This document shows, piece after piece, positions 24,700 through 39,200 of a stretch of DNA of 64,000 bases. Below the pieces are notes generated by a model. It saw only the letters and a list, made by a program, of their open reading frames with translations, searched no databases and was not told the DNA's origin. The DNA comes from Girardinichthys multiradiatus. Its lineage: Eukaryota; Chordata; Actinopteri; Cyprinodontiformes; Goodeidae. The position numbers and the translations under genes were made by a program. The DNA lies in assembly GCF_021462225.1 (NCBI RefSeq), contig NC_061818.1:13675276-13739275 (forward strand), read 5' to 3'. Position 1 is the stretch's first letter. Every line of letters begins with the position of its first letter.

Positions 24700-25765
24700 A
24701 TTAACTTTATTGAGATTTTAGGTATTAGACCAACATAAAATTGAGCATGATTTATAACTGCAAAGAAAATGATAATGTTCAATTCTATTTACAACCAACA
24801 TGCATTGTTGTGCATTTGTATTGATCTCCCTTTAATCCCTGAAAATACCTTGCCTTCATAAATAATTTAACTAGTAAATAAAGTTTACCAATCCATGATT
24901 CAATCTCAGTATAAATCCAGCTGTTCTGTGTAGGCCTCAGAGGTTTGGGAAAGACCATTAGTGAACACACAGCCTTCTGTGTCATGGTAGCAGTTGGTCG
25001 AGGACCTGAATGCAGACAGAAGGCGGCCAGGATCATAGTAAGATGGGTGTTTAATAAAGCAAAGTCCAAACAAGGAACACAATCAACCAGCAGTCCAAAA
25101 AGAGAATACAGGGGCAACACATGAACCACAGAAGGAGTAAGAAACTTAGGACATCAGCAGAATAACAGGACAGGTAAACAGGAGAATCAGACCATTCCAG
25201 GGGTATAACTATAGAGAGGTGGTGTCTCTGGAATAAGGATCAGGTGAGGGTAATGAAAGGAAACTTGCAATGGCCGAGGCAATGAGTAACTGAGGGAAAA
25301 ATTGACTAATGGACATGGAGTGAACATACAGTTAACAATAACTAAACAGACCTAGATAAAATACAAGAGGCATTAGAAATACCTAAACTGACAGAGTACC
25401 AGGCCAACATGCAAATCCCCATGTGTGAAGAAAAACTAACACTTTATATCACTCTAAACACATCATCCCATGTGGTGAAACACAGTGGTGGCAGCATGAG
25501 GCTGTGGGATCATCAAGGACAGGGAAGCTGATCAGAGTTGATGGGAATATGGACGGAGCTAAATAGAGGGCCACCCTGTTTGGCATTTCAGGGGGCTGAA
25601 TACAAATGTTGGCCATGCTGTTCACATATGTTTTAAAATCATTTGAAAAAAACATGTATTTTTGTCATTCCACTACACAATAATGACCTACTTTGTGTTG
25701 GTCAATCACATGAAATCCCAATAAACTACGTTGAAGTTGTGGAAATTTCAAAAAGTTCAAAAATA
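24700..25765 (+). mobile_element. Tc1 relic interrupted by another insertion
   Basis: 24735-24965 carries a Tc1 5' part (AATCTCAGTATAAATCCAGC, then AGGCCTCAGAGGTTTGGGAA). Tc1 sequence resumes at about 25430 (AAAAACTAACACTTTATATC, then GTGGTGGCAGCATGAGGCTG) and ends near 25765 (TTTGTGTTGGTCAATCACAT). The middle has been replaced by foreign sequence. Confidence 0.7.
24968..25428. repeat. Unclassified insert inside a Tc1 relic
   Basis: The block begins near TGTCATGGTAGCAGTTGGTC and runs through TTTAATAAAGCAAAGTCCAA to CCCCATGTGTGAAG. It shares nothing with Tc1 and interrupts the Tc1 text. It resembles a fish non-autonomous DNA element that starts TGTCATGG, but I cannot find matching inverted ends. 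Confidence 0.45.
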
Positions 25766-28073
25766 AATAAATAAATATCAAGCAATTAGATTTGTTGCAA
25801 ATATATAAAAATTTGGTGAAAGACCAGCAAAGACATGCACTATGATTTAAGCAGTAAATATATTTTGGTTTATGAAATTATAGATAAAAGTTATTTATTC
25901 CTTTAAAGATTCTAGCTTGATTTGCAGGAAACCTGGAATCATTTTTTTTTTAGTTCATGTTTGCAAAACTGAAGGTCTGGGTCACTTTTTAAAGGGGACC
26001 ATTGCCTGCCCAGTTTGTCCTTCAGTAGAAACGAAGCTGCTCACCTGTCCATGTTAGTGGATTAAGACCTGGTTCTCACGGATTAAAGTTTGAAGCTCCA
26101 CAAAGTTCTGCCTGCATGCTTTTAAGAGACAGCTGAAGGCAATCTGTGCATAAATCATGAAGAGCTCTACATGCTCTCCATGAGGGGTAGTGCAGAAATC
26201 CAGACGTTTTTTGACTCTATGTTTGTTAGTGAGGACACTTGCAAGACTTTATTTTGGTCAAAAGAAGGTAATATGTCTTTGTCTAAAAAACATCAACTCA
26301 GGAGCAGTTTTCATCTTAAAAAAACCCAATATAAAACTTTTTTTTGACATTTGTGTTGCTGCAACAGAAACAAACGTAGGACCAAAAGTCAGGGTGATTA
26401 AAATCTGCAGTGTACATGCAGGTTTATGTCAGGTCACTGCAGGCTAACGGATGAGTAGATCTAAATCCCCAGACGTTCACAACAGCTAAAGCCTCCATAA
26501 TAGCGCAGCAGGACCCGGAGGAGCTGTTATTGAGCAGCTAAGGCCTGATGACTGACGTCAGTTCATAGTGTGGGAAGCCCTGGAAGGTGTTAAGCGGGAA
26601 ACAGCTTACAACTGCCCCATGTTACACCAGTTATAGACACAGTTAGAGTTCAGCTCAACGCTTTATGTTTCTCACATAATAACACATAACACTTTCTATT
26701 ATAATGGGCTATAATATATTCTTGATTTATTGTGTACATAGTAATATAATCCACACAATTTTGGATAATTGGCTTCAGTTAGAAACCTGAGAAAATGTGC
26801 AATAAATCAGTTTCACGTGTGTATTAAACCCTGAAAGACTCTATAAAGAACATTGACTTATTTCCTTCCTTTTAGATTCAAACAAGCTATTGCTGAACTT
26901 TGCAACTACCTTAATGCACACAAGACATGTTAACAAATGCACAAGTAATACACTTACTAAGCTAAACCTTGATGGTTCACAAGTCGTAAATAGGTTGGTT
27001 GTTAATGCAACCAGGGACGCCTCCAGGAGGTTGTCAAAAGGGCAGGCGGATGGGGGCCATATTCAATCTCAGAGTGCGAAACCAAAACCAAAAGCTATAA
27101 CACAGGAATTTTATTTTGCTGCCATCATGTTTATTGAGGTTGGATTGAGAGCAGGTTTGGGAGAGACAGGCTTTTCAATGTGGCATACTATAAATGACAA
27201 AAAACATAAATAAATAAACTCAGTAAAACATATCCTCTACTTTCTTGAATTCATATTATTTCCCAGTTAAATCATCCAAGGGCCCAGCAAGTTTTTAGAA
27301 GTGGCCAATGTGGTAAAATTAGATTTTTTCTTTCCACTGAGGCTTGCTCAGCTCAATCCAGTAAATTATTTAAATTGCTTTACCCTACGTATTTGCCATT
27401 TTGTTCCACGCTGATCCAAATTTGGTAGCATCCAGACATCCAAGAAACAGCCGCACCTACGATTCTTTGAGCAACCCGAGGCCGATTGAAAAGCTGTTTG
27501 TTTTGAGACTTGACAGCCTCTCAGCTTGGATGAAGTTCAACTCTCAGCACAACACTTCAATCGGGCAGGGGTTGGGTGCTGGAATCGCACGTCCGTAGAG
27601 ACCAGGGCAGCTTTAGTGAGAATTAAAACAGCAACAGGTCAGACCTTAAGTAAGGCACTCTTCTCTTTGTTCTGTGTGCTGTCTGGTGCTGGCAATGCAT
27701 CACTCTTTCCAACTATTCCCTCTTAGGTTAAAGGTGTGTGTTAACATTTTGAATTAGGTGATAAAATCCTTTCCTTGCCGGAAGGTAGGATTTAAAAAAA
27801 AAATTATAATTCAGAGGATAAACAGAAATCTCACCGTGATTTCCTTTAATGTAATGTACAGAGCTACACTGAAAGGAAAAGTATTGATTTTTCTCAGGGA
27901 TTAACATAATCTATCGTAATTTAACTTTGTTACACATTTTTACTAGAGAAGGAGTCGGCCCCCAAATAAAATTCGGCTCAGGGCCTCATACAATCTTGAA
28001 ACGGCTCTGTGTGCAAGTGCCTGATTTCAGTAAAAAAATAAATAAATAAAAGAAACAAGAAAAGAGAACAAAG
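25766..28073. other. Spacer 3' of aanat
   Basis: No gene is recognised. A candidate regulatory block lies at 25975-26180. A 12-bp palindromic CRE (ACTGACGTCAGT) lies at 26551-26562. 27005-27060 and 27950-28015 resemble the edges of an old DNA transposon (GGGCAGGCGGATGGGGGCC and CTCAGGGCCTCATACAATC), which is a weak call. Confidence 0.35.
25975..26180. promoter_or_regulatory. Candidate photoreceptor-type element downstream of aanat
   Basis: Two GGATTA cores (reverse of TAATCC, the OTX/CRX photoreceptor element) lie at 26059-26064 and 26080-26085, with a CACCTG E-box at 26042-26047. The block is less A/T-rich than its surroundings. It lies about 1.9-2.1 kb past the aanat stop codon. Zebrafish aanat2 is known to use a downstream module with these two motif types; extension of that to this site is inference. 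Confidence 0.3.
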
Positions 28074-30017
<1,944 letters not shown>

Positions 30018-30420
30018 TCAGAACTTTTCTTTTCTCCTGGTCTCCCCCACCCCGCGCTGCAGCAGGATCACCTCCGCGGGGCCCTGCGAGGAGAACTGGA
30101 CGGTCAGCGTGTGTATTTATGGTGCAGCTCAGTCTGGATGATTCACAGGCTGATTTGCATTTGAATATTTGCGGAATGAATGAAAGTCATAATAGCGGAG
30201 CGTTGCAATTAATCGCGATTTGTTTTAGTCAATCAATGTGGAAAAAGAAGGGACGATAATTACTGATTTCCAATAAAACGCCACCTATTTATAGCAGCTG
30301 TGTGACTGAAGTTTTAACAGTTCTGCACTGCAATTAATCAGCTCCCAGGCATTAAACACATATTTACTGACTGCAACCACAACAAAACCAAAGCAACACC
30401 AAGGCCGTGCAGACACTTAC

Positions 30421-30540
30421 CAACGAGGACAAAGGTGCTGAGAAATATCAGAGAAGGTTGTAAACAGCTCTGCTTCTCCATGAGTGTCTCTCCTGTTTCC
30501 ACTACAGATGTCCCTGTTCATTATGGGTTGATTATTTCTG
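30421..30540 (-). promoter_or_regulatory. aanat: Probable aanat 5' untranslated exon and promoter
   Basis: A good minus-strand donor (TTG|GTAAGT) ends a candidate exon at 30421. A matching acceptor (CTCCTCGCAG) lies at about 30090 upstream of the coding start. Just upstream (30530-30551 on the plus strand) are GATTA (TAATC on the gene strand), an AP-1-like TGAGTCA and a CACATG E-box, the motif classes expected for a pineal promoter. The exon contains an ATG at 30481-30479, discussed under findings. Confidence 0.45.
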
Positions 30541-30786
30541 TGAGTCACATGATGAAGGAGTATAGAAGTTGTTTCAATAACTTGGCAGCATTATCTCCTC
30601 ACTAGCAGAGCACGTAATGTTGTCACTCCTAAAGGTGTCAGAAAAAACAAGCAACTGTTTTATATGACCCTATGGGTCCTCCTAGGTAAATACTGACAGC
30701 CTCCTCCAGGGATAAAGATCAATTTATTTTAATGTGACCTTCTCTAAACGTTTGAATGCACATGTCCAACTGTTCAATGTTACTTT

Positions 30787-31880
30787 TTGCTCAACTTGCT
30801 GCTCTCTAACGCTGAACAGCAAAATTCACATTTTGACATCATGAGACCAAGACAACAACTAATAATTGATCAACAGTACCTCACCGTTGCAAGGCTTCCA
30901 ACAGAAGGTTCTCTAACGGAAATGGCCACTGAGCTTAGAGTGTCAGAGTGTCATCAGCAGGTTGCAACAGAGATACAGAGAGATTGGAAGAGTCACAGAA
31001 AGTCACTCAACTCCACGCACATTTAGGGGGATAAGATGCACCCAAGTGTCATGTCAGACCATTTTAAACGGTTTACATCAGCGTGGTCTGTGCGCTAGAC
31101 GGCCTGCAAGTAAATGGACTTGACCACACCACCAGGCACAGCCATTATCGTCTTGCATTGGTTATCAAGCATTTACGCTGAAGGAGGGACCAGTGAGCCT
31201 CAGTACTGTTCTCTGATGAAAGTTGATTCGTGTTGAGCAGAAATGATGACCGCAAACGATGTTGGATATGTTAAGAAGAGCGCTATGCATGAGCCACTGT
31301 TTTCACTGGAGAAACATTTAGCAGTGGTGGTGCTACAGTGTGGGCAGATGTGTCTAGTCAATACAGAACTGCTCTATACTTTGTGAATGGTACAGTGTCA
31401 AGCCCATACTACCTGGATAGCATCATTAATCCAGTCATAGTTCCCCTGCATGAACAAGACAGGCCTAATTTCATCTTCATGGACCACAGTGCTCCACTCA
31501 TTGGGTTCTCATCATTAGGGAATGGCTGCTGGAGACTGGGGTACCTGGAATGGAGTGGTTTGAATCCCATAGAAAACCTGTAGCATCGGCAGAGTCACCT
31601 TCTAGAGGCTCATAACTCTGTACCTCAGAACCTCAATGACCTCAAGGCCGCTGTTCAAGAGGAGTGAAATGCCATGCCTCAGCATACAATAAGATGACTT
31701 GTTAACAGCATGAGATGTTGTTGTCAAGCTGTAATGGATGCCCAAGCATGCATGACACGTTATTGAGACATTGACATTTCTTGTTGTGGGATACCCACCA
31801 CTGTTGCTGGCTTTTGTTTCAATAAATTGTTTTGAGATGAGGAACTCACCATTGTATACTTCTACTTAGTTGCCCTACTT
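30787..31880 (+). mobile_element. Tc1/mariner relic (third family)
   Basis: Plus-strand decayed transposase: 30840-31020 has an HTH-like part, CAGTACTGTTCTCTGATGAA (first catalytic Asp region) lies near 31202, and 31338-31583 is an open piece ending in GLNPIENL (catalytic Glu region). Stops and frameshifts separate the parts. The ends are not clear. Confidence 0.7.
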
Positions 31881-31928
31881 TTATGATATCATATCACTTT
31901 GATGAAATGATATGGGTATAGGTATATA

Positions 31929-32813
31929 CAGGGGTTGGACAATGAAACTGAAACACCTGGTTTTAGACCACAATAATTTATTAGTATGGTGTAGGGCCTC
32001 CTTTTGCGGCCAATACAGCATCAATTTGTCTTGGGAATGACATATACAAGTCCTGCACAGTGGTCAGAGGGATTTTAAGCCATTCTTCTTGCAGGATAGT
32101 GGTCAGGTCACTACGTGATACTGGTGGAAGAAAACGTTTCCTGACTCGCTCCTCCAAAACACCACAAAGTGGCTCAATAATATTTAGATCTGGTGACTGT
32201 GCAGGCCATGGGAGATGTTCAACTTCACTTTCATGTTCATCAAAGCAATCTTTCACCAGTCTTGCTGTGTGTATTGGTGCATTGTCATCCTGATATACGG
32301 CACCGCCTTCAGGATACAATGTTTGAACCATTGGATCCACATGGTCCTCAAGAATGGTTCGGTAGTCCTTGGCAGTGACACGCCCATCTAACACAAGTAT
32401 TGGGCCAAGGGAATGCCATGATATGGCAGCCCAAACCATCACTGATCCACCCCCATGCTTCACTCTGGGCATGCAACAGTCTGGGTGGTACGCTTCTTTG
32501 GGGCTTCTCCACACCGTAACTCTCTCGGATGTGGGGAAAACAGTAAAGGTGGACTCATCAGAGAACAATACATGTTTCACATTGTCCACAGCCCAAGATT
32601 TGCACAATTTGTCCTCTTTTGAACTTTGGTATGTCACCCATAATGTTCTGTGCATTTCAATATTTTGATCAAAACTGTGCTCTTACCCTGCTAATTGAAC
32701 CTTCACACTCTGCTCTTACTGGTGCAATGTGCAATCAATGAAGACTGGCTACCAGGCTGGTCCAATTTAGCCATGAAAATGACAGGTGTTTCAGTTTCAT
32801 TGTCCAACCCCTG
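31929..32813 (-). mobile_element. Tc1 element with internal deletion (885 bp)
   Basis: The termini CAGGGGTTGGACAATGAAAC and its exact inverse (GTTTCATTGTCCAACCCCTG in part at 32795-32813) are flanked on both sides by TATATA. The minus-strand transposase frame lacks its N-terminal DNA-binding half, so the element is internally deleted. Confidence 0.92.
31981..32655 (-). pseudogene. Tc1 transposase, N-terminally truncated
   Basis: An open frame of 224 residues covers the whole DDE domain: VLFSDESTFTV, VYQDDNAPIHTA, DLNIIEPLCGVLE (Glu of the triad, with Pro-Leu in place of the usual Asn-Leu-Trp) and a terminal KGGPTPY. The roughly 100-residue HTH part is deleted, so DNA binding should be lost. 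The intact catalytic frame suggests fairly recent activity. Confidence 0.9.
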
Positions 32814-32819
32814 TATATA

Positions 32820-33633
32820 CGGTGGGGAGAACAAGTATTTGATACACAGCCGATTTTGCAGGTACTCCCACCTGCAAATCAGTAAAAGTCTTTAATTTTT
32901 TATCATAGGTGATCTTCAACTGTGGGTGATGGAATTTGCATTTTATTGCATGACATAAGTATTTGATACATCAGAAAAGCAGAACTTAATATTTGGTACA
33001 GAAACCTTTGTTTGCGATTACAGATATCATATGTTTCCTGTAGTTCTTGACCAGGTTTGCAGACACAGCAGCAGGGATTTTGGACCACTCCTCCCTACAG
33101 GTCTTCTCTACATCCTCCAGGTTTCGGGGCTGTCGCTGGGCAATGTGGACTTTCAGCTCCTCCAAAGATTTTTAGTTGGGTTCAGGTCTGGAGACTGGCT
33201 AGGCCACTCCAGGACCTTGAGATGCTTCTTACGGAGCCACTCCTTAGTTGCCATGGCTGTGTGCTTTGGGTCATTGTCATGCTTGAAGACCCAGCCACGA
33301 CCCATCTTCAATGCTCTTACTGAGGGAAGGAGGTTGTTGGCTATGATCTCCTGATACATGGCTCCATCCATCCTCCCCTCAATACGGTGCAGTCATTCTG
33401 TCTCTTTTTCAGAAAAGTATCTCCAAAGAGTGATGTTTCCACCTCCATGCTTCATGGTAGGGATGGTGTTCTTGGGGTTGTACTCATCCTTCTTCTTCCT
33501 CCAAACACGGCGAGTGGAGTTCAGACCAAAAAGCTCTATTTTGTCTCATCAGACCACATGACCTTCTCCCATTCCTCCTCTGGATCATCCAGATGATTCA
33601 TCATTGGCCAACGTCAGACGGGCCTGGAGAATT
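32820..33633 (-). mobile_element. Truncated Tc1 element (GTGGGGAGAACAAGTATTTG family)
   Basis: It begins CGGTGGGGAGAACAAGTATT directly after the TATATA that closes the preceding element. It encodes transposase on the minus strand (33153-33371: [30 protein letters not shown], with Thr-Lys replacing Ile-Glu at the catalytic Glu). Its other end is missing: at about 33633 the text switches to a different Tc1. Confidence 0.85.
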
Positions 33634-33725
33634 ACAGGTCAGTTGGGAGAATCTGTGGACAAGACAGCTAGTCATATACTCCAAAAATCTGGCCTTTAAG
33701 AGTGGCAAGAAGAAAGAATATGGAG
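33634..33725 (+). mobile_element. Tc1 fragment fused to the preceding element
   Basis: GGGAGAATCTGTGGACAAGA, then AATCTGGCCTTTAAGAGTGG is the HTH-linker region of the old Tc1 family also seen at 37560-37680. The junction inside the neighbour suggests deletion or recombination. Confidence 0.6.
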
Positions 33726-34750
33726 TAAACCTATGTCAAAATAAAAGTATTAATAGTTTTGTAGTGGCTATTGTGAAAAATGTTACGCACTGTTGCTTGT
33801 TCTGCTCTTTATAGACAAGTGTAACAAGCTGATAATCGCTGGTTAATAAGTTAATAAGTTAATGGGTTATCTCCTCGGGTAGTCTGCCAACTGTAGCTTT
33901 AAAACAAAGGTGTTGGACTGTCCGCATTTTGAGCTCTTGGAAGTCAACAGTCTAATTTGTCTTTCTGGTAAGAAAGAGAAACGTGCAGTAGCCATCTTTC
34001 AGCCAGCTGACTACCAGTGAGCAGCATAGGTGCAGAAAGCTCTTCAGTGCTTTCTCTAGCATCTAATTAAATTAACTTTAAATTTAAACCGTATTACCAA
34101 ATATTTGAGTGGTTTAGAAATGTGTTTCAGAAATCTCAAACTTTATTTTGAAGTATTTTTGAAGTACTACAGTTTGGGACTCAGCAGTCTAGGTGTTTCA
34201 GAATTTGGGCTAGAGATTCTCAAATGCATTCCAGATTCCTGAAAAAACAAACACTTAAATAGCCCTTTACCAAACCCCTGAATCAGAAGATGTAAATCAG
34301 ATGACGTCAGCCAACTGTTGATGTAAATAAAGAATAACAAATTTCATTTGGTTGTCCCTAAGGAAATGAGCCATATGGCCCACATCAAATACCTCCACTG
34401 GACAGGCTAATTACAAGAATAACCCTCAATCCTTGTTCATAGCTTAGTTATTTGGAAAAGTATATGCAGTACTGGCTGGTGGGTTACATTTGCTTAATTG
34501 TATTAATTAATTATATTTTTAATATATTTTAATTATTTTAATGGATGGTCGTGTCACTTGGTAGTATCTGCTTGTAGTTTCCCCTTCTGGCTACTAGAGG
34601 GCAGAAAGTTGTAACGCAGGATAGAACTGTCTGAAAAGATATTAAAATATATTTATACATCAGATTCGGGCTTTTAATAAAATATGTTTTATAAAATGAA
34701 ATGAAAACATAGCCCTCACAAATCTAAGATAACAGAAATGTTTTTTATTT
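33726..34750. other. Spacer upstream of wbp11
   Basis: A/T-rich. One copy of an unclassified dispersed repeat lies at 33953-34030. No gene is evident. Confidence 0.45.
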
Positions 34751-34754
34751 TTTC

Positions 34755-34956
34755 TTCGTGGTGACGTCACATTCGCCTTTCCGCTCCTGCGTGCAGCAGC
34801 AAACATGGCGGACGGCTAACACATCCGTTGTTTTAAAACAAGTCCTGGACGGGGATTTTTTCTTTAGGACTAAAACCAGTAACCTGTCCGTTGCTGTGTG
34901 TACCCAGAGGGGTGTGTAAGCTTCGCCGCGGCCTGTATTTATTTGCCAAGGAAAAG
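34755..34956 (+). promoter_or_regulatory. wbp11: wbp11 promoter and 5' untranslated exon
   Basis: A consensus CRE (TGACGTCA, 34762-34769) is followed by a YY1-type motif (AACATGGCGG, about 34803-34812) and a C+G-rich stretch. A splice donor AAAG|GTAAAG ends the exon at 34956. CRE and YY1 sites without a TATA box are typical of housekeeping promoters. The ATG in the YY1 motif opens only a short frame. The coding start is in the next exon. Confidence 0.65.
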
Positions 34957-36229
34957 GTAAAGCCAGCGTTGCTTCCAGTTCTGCTGCAGTTGATGCTAAC
35001 GCGGGCATAGCTTCAGTTGCATGCTAATATGACCAGCTACGACTTCTCAGCTAATATAGTTTAGATCCAGGGGGGTAATCGTTTTTAAAATATGTGCATC
35101 ATCTTATCTCATCTGCACTGAATTATTGCGACTTGTTATTTTGACTTGGCCTGATTAAATCGTTTTAACATGTTAGCTGACGGTGGCTAGCTAACTGCCA
35201 AATCAAAGCGTGCAGTGGTCGAATCTTTACGAAGCTTCAAGTTTATCAAAACGTTTAACAAAATAACGGGACAATAAATGTACCTTATTGCTTGACTAGA
35301 ATTTAGTTTTTAGAATACTACTAAACGTAGCAATCTATGTTTAGTTAACGTGAGCAACATGTACTGTAGTTTAAAAAATAATCAGATTCATGTGGTAAAC
35401 TCATGTGGTAAATTCATGTGGTATGTTGGCTGACGCTGTTAGACCTGTATGTAGATCATTATAGTAGAATGAGCATTAAAATACCTTTCAAATGATACCA
35501 AGAGGATGTATGTAGGTTAGAAAATACGACCGTTATGGCTTTTTAAATGAATGCATTCTAGGCTAATTTATCTACCTCAATTTACATTAAAATCTGTTAA
35601 AATAATAACAAGACATTGTTTAATTCCTAGTTTGTCTTTTATAATATTTCCATGAAACGTTCAGGAAACATTCTTGCGTTAATATTTAATCTTTTTTCGC
35701 TGGCTACAATAAATGTTTGGTAATTGACTGCAATCATTCTTTACTATAATTACAGACTGTAATTCTGCTGGTATTTCTTTTTTAACGTAAACATTGTGGT
35801 TAAATTATAAATCAAGACACCATACTTTGCTCAAACCAAAAAAAGGCAATTGCTTACGGGTTAAATCAGTCGATTTCTGGTGTACAAGTACTTGAAAACA
35901 TTAAAAGACTGTTTGGTTCAAACAGAGTCTAATCATCCTCAGGCAAATTAAAGACTTTTAACTTTGTGCTGTGTTGGTAAGAAGAATGAAAAGAAATAGA
36001 TCAATTGTGTTCTGGTTGTGTTTTCTGTACAGAAACGGTCTGCTTCTTCCAACCTAAAATGGCAAATAAAATTTGGATACGAGTGGGTCCATTTGCCTGA
36101 TCACAAATAAGCAGCTGCAGACTCAATGATAAAACACATGTTAAAGAAAGCTCCGATTTTTAATAGATTTGCATTGTGAACCTTGTTAATTGTGTTTTAA
36201 CTCATCACTGGAGGTTTGATTTTTGGCAG
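34957..36229. other. wbp11: wbp11 intron 1
   Basis: A/T-rich; no repeat or gene was recognised. Confidence 0.5.
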
Positions 36230-36252
36230 GGTCAAGAAAACAAACTGCAAGA

Positions 36253-39200
36253 ATGGGGCGACGTTCTACCTCCTCCACCAAGAGTGGGAAGTTTATGAAT
36301 CCCACCGACCAGGCTAGTAAGTGTCAACCTGTAAATAGAGCTGCTTCGCCTGCCACTGACCTGTTTACCAACACTGGAAAAACATTTTACTGTATCAGTG
36401 GGTTAATGTGGGTGCAATAACTATTATTGTGTTCCGTTTTTACAGGAAAGGAGGCCAGGAAAAGGGAGTTGAAAAAGGTAAATACAGCCTTTAAACCCAA
36501 CATTGACTTAAATGTACAAGGTGTTGCATTGAGTCGCTGACATTGTGAATTTGTTTGTTAGAACAAGAAGCAGAGGATGATGGTGAGAGCAGCTGTGCTG
36601 AAGATGAAAGATCCCAGGCAAATCATCAGAGACATGGAAAAGCTGGATGAGATGGGTGAGAGGGAGGAATGTTGTGCAGTAACGTGTTTTTGGGAGAATT
36701 TACCTTTTTTAGGTTAATGTCAATGAGTCCGGTTTTTGCACATTAAACCCTTTAAATGTCAATAACAATGGAACGTCTTTTTCGTTTCTCAGAGTTCAAC
36801 CCAGTCCAACAGCCCTTATTGAATGAAAAAGTACTAAGGGACAAGCGAAAGAAGTTACGTGAGACATTTGAACGCATCGTCCATCTGTATGAGAGGGAGA
36901 ATCCTGAAACCTACAAGGAGCTCCGCAAACTGGAACTCGAATATGAGACCAAACGAGGGCAGCTGGCTCTTTATTTTGACTCGGTCAAGGTACGACTCAA
37001 CCCATGTGTACATTTATATCCTAAACATTAGGTAAACATTAAAACATCTGTTGGATGCAAAAAAAAACCCAAAACAGACGGCTGTTGTGGTGAATGTCTA
37101 GTCTATTGAAAAAGTCCTGTTTGATCCAGTCTAGCTTATTGGAAGCACTGTTACAAATTCCTTAATATAAATTATGAATAGATTGTGTTATGTTTGAGCT
37201 CTTCGTATCCGGGTTCAGCATTATTTAGTCCATGCCCTGTATTCTACTCATCTTCTGATATTAGATACATGATCTTTTGTTCAGAATGCAGAGTCAGTGG
37301 AAGTGGACAGCATCCCCTTACCCGACATGCCTCACGCCCCATCCAACATCCACATCCAGGACATCCCATTACCAAGGGCTCAGCCTCCCTCTATACTGAA
37401 AAAGATCTCCTCCTTTGGGTAGGCTCAGTTTGGTAAAGTTTTCACATCCTGATTTGCAAAAGTATTTACACCCCTTGGATGTTTCTATTTTTAACCACAA
37501 ACCTTAATTTATTTTTGGGAAATTTTGTGAAAAGAACCGATGTATGATTTTCCGAATTGTGGAGCTGCAGAGATCCACTTTCAGGTGGGAGAATCTGTTG
37601 GCAGATTAGTCGTGCACTTGACAGATCTGGCTTTTATGGAAGAGTGGTAAGATAAAAACCATTATTGCAGGAAATCCAGTTTGGAAGAAGGTGCTCTGAT
37701 CATAATGAGACCAAAAGAGACCTACATGCAAAAAGCTATGGGTGGTGTAAAACACTGAACAGCATCCCCATGGGAAAACCTGGTGGTGGCTGCCTGATGT
37801 TATAGGGCTGCTTTTCTTCAGCAATGCTTGTCAGAGTTGATTGAAATTTGATGCTCAAAGATGCTCTCCGTCCAATCCTTCTATTTTGCCAGTAAAAATT
37901 GGTAAATTAGGCTCTAAATGTGCAAAGCTTATAAAGACTTGCAGCTGTAATTGCGCTGAAAGGTGATTCTGCAAAGCATTGACTTAAGGACACTAAATAC
38001 AAATCCTTGTCACACGTTTTAGGTTTTTATTTGCAAAACAACATGTAGAATTTCCCTTGCACTTACTTGGGTTGAACTACTAGATAAAATCCCGCCAACG
38101 TGCATTAATGTATGTGATTGTATTTTGATGAATGTAAAAAAGTTCAAGGGGTATGATTACTTTTGAAAGGCTCTGTATAAAGCTATAAACTGTTTGCCAC
38201 AGAAGTAATTCTGTTTTTCTCAATATTTCAGCAAACCATCCTCTGGAACAGGACTGCCAACAGTTCCCAGTGTCCCGCGTTTACCTCCTGGGAAGAAACC
38301 TCCAGGACCCCCTCCAGGCCCACCACCTCCACAGGTGCTGGCGCTGTATGGCATTCCATCTCGACGAACGTACGGCACAGATTCAGGTAACATTCAAACA
38401 GATTCTGACCATTCTGACTTCTTAACGGGCTTTCTTTTAGATGTGTTTCATCACTTTGTTTGTTCTATTTGAGCAGACCCTTCCGTTCCTGGGTTAGAGA
38501 GGGACTCTGCCATGGATTTGGGACGAGATCGCGACAGCGGGAGTGAGAGTGACAGAGATCGGGATGATGCGGATGACGACAGCGACTCTGAGGAGGACAG
38601 CGACGAAGACGCAGATGAAGGAGCAAATGGAGATAGAGCACGTGCGAATCGGCAGGGTGATGACAGGGAAAGGGACGAAGACAGGAGCGAAAGACACACT
38701 GGTGAGTGTCACTTCAAAGATCCAGTAGGTTTTAACTCTTCAGCTGCCATAAGCAGTTTGTAAAACAGACGGCATGCGTTTTTGTTCGTTCACTGGTTCC
38801 TTCGTATATTGATGTCTGATTCCTGTAGGTCGCAGTGTTCGCTTTGCAGATATAACAGCAGATGAGTCCCAGGATGGAAAAAGAAAGAAAAAGAGAGTAG
38901 TGAAGAAGACGAAGGCCATTACTCCACTGCAGGCCATGATGTTAAGGATGGCAGGTACTCACCATCGCTACCTTGTTAATACATCTTATTATTGTTTAGT
39001 TTACATAAGAAGAGGTTGCATGCAATTTCTTTCTTATCTTCAGGTCAGTCAATTCCTGAGGAGGAAGAAGAAGAGGAGGTAGAAGAAGAATACACAGATG
39101 AGTCAGACGCCTCTGACACTGAGGATAGAGGGCCACAAGGGGACTCTCAGACCCATGTTATGGCCAATCAGCATCTGCCCCCTCCTCCTGGGGCAGTTGG

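Noticed and set aside
30787..31026. 79-codon frame near the aanat promoter as a gene
   Set aside because: It reads as a decayed HTH part of the Tc1-type relic that follows.
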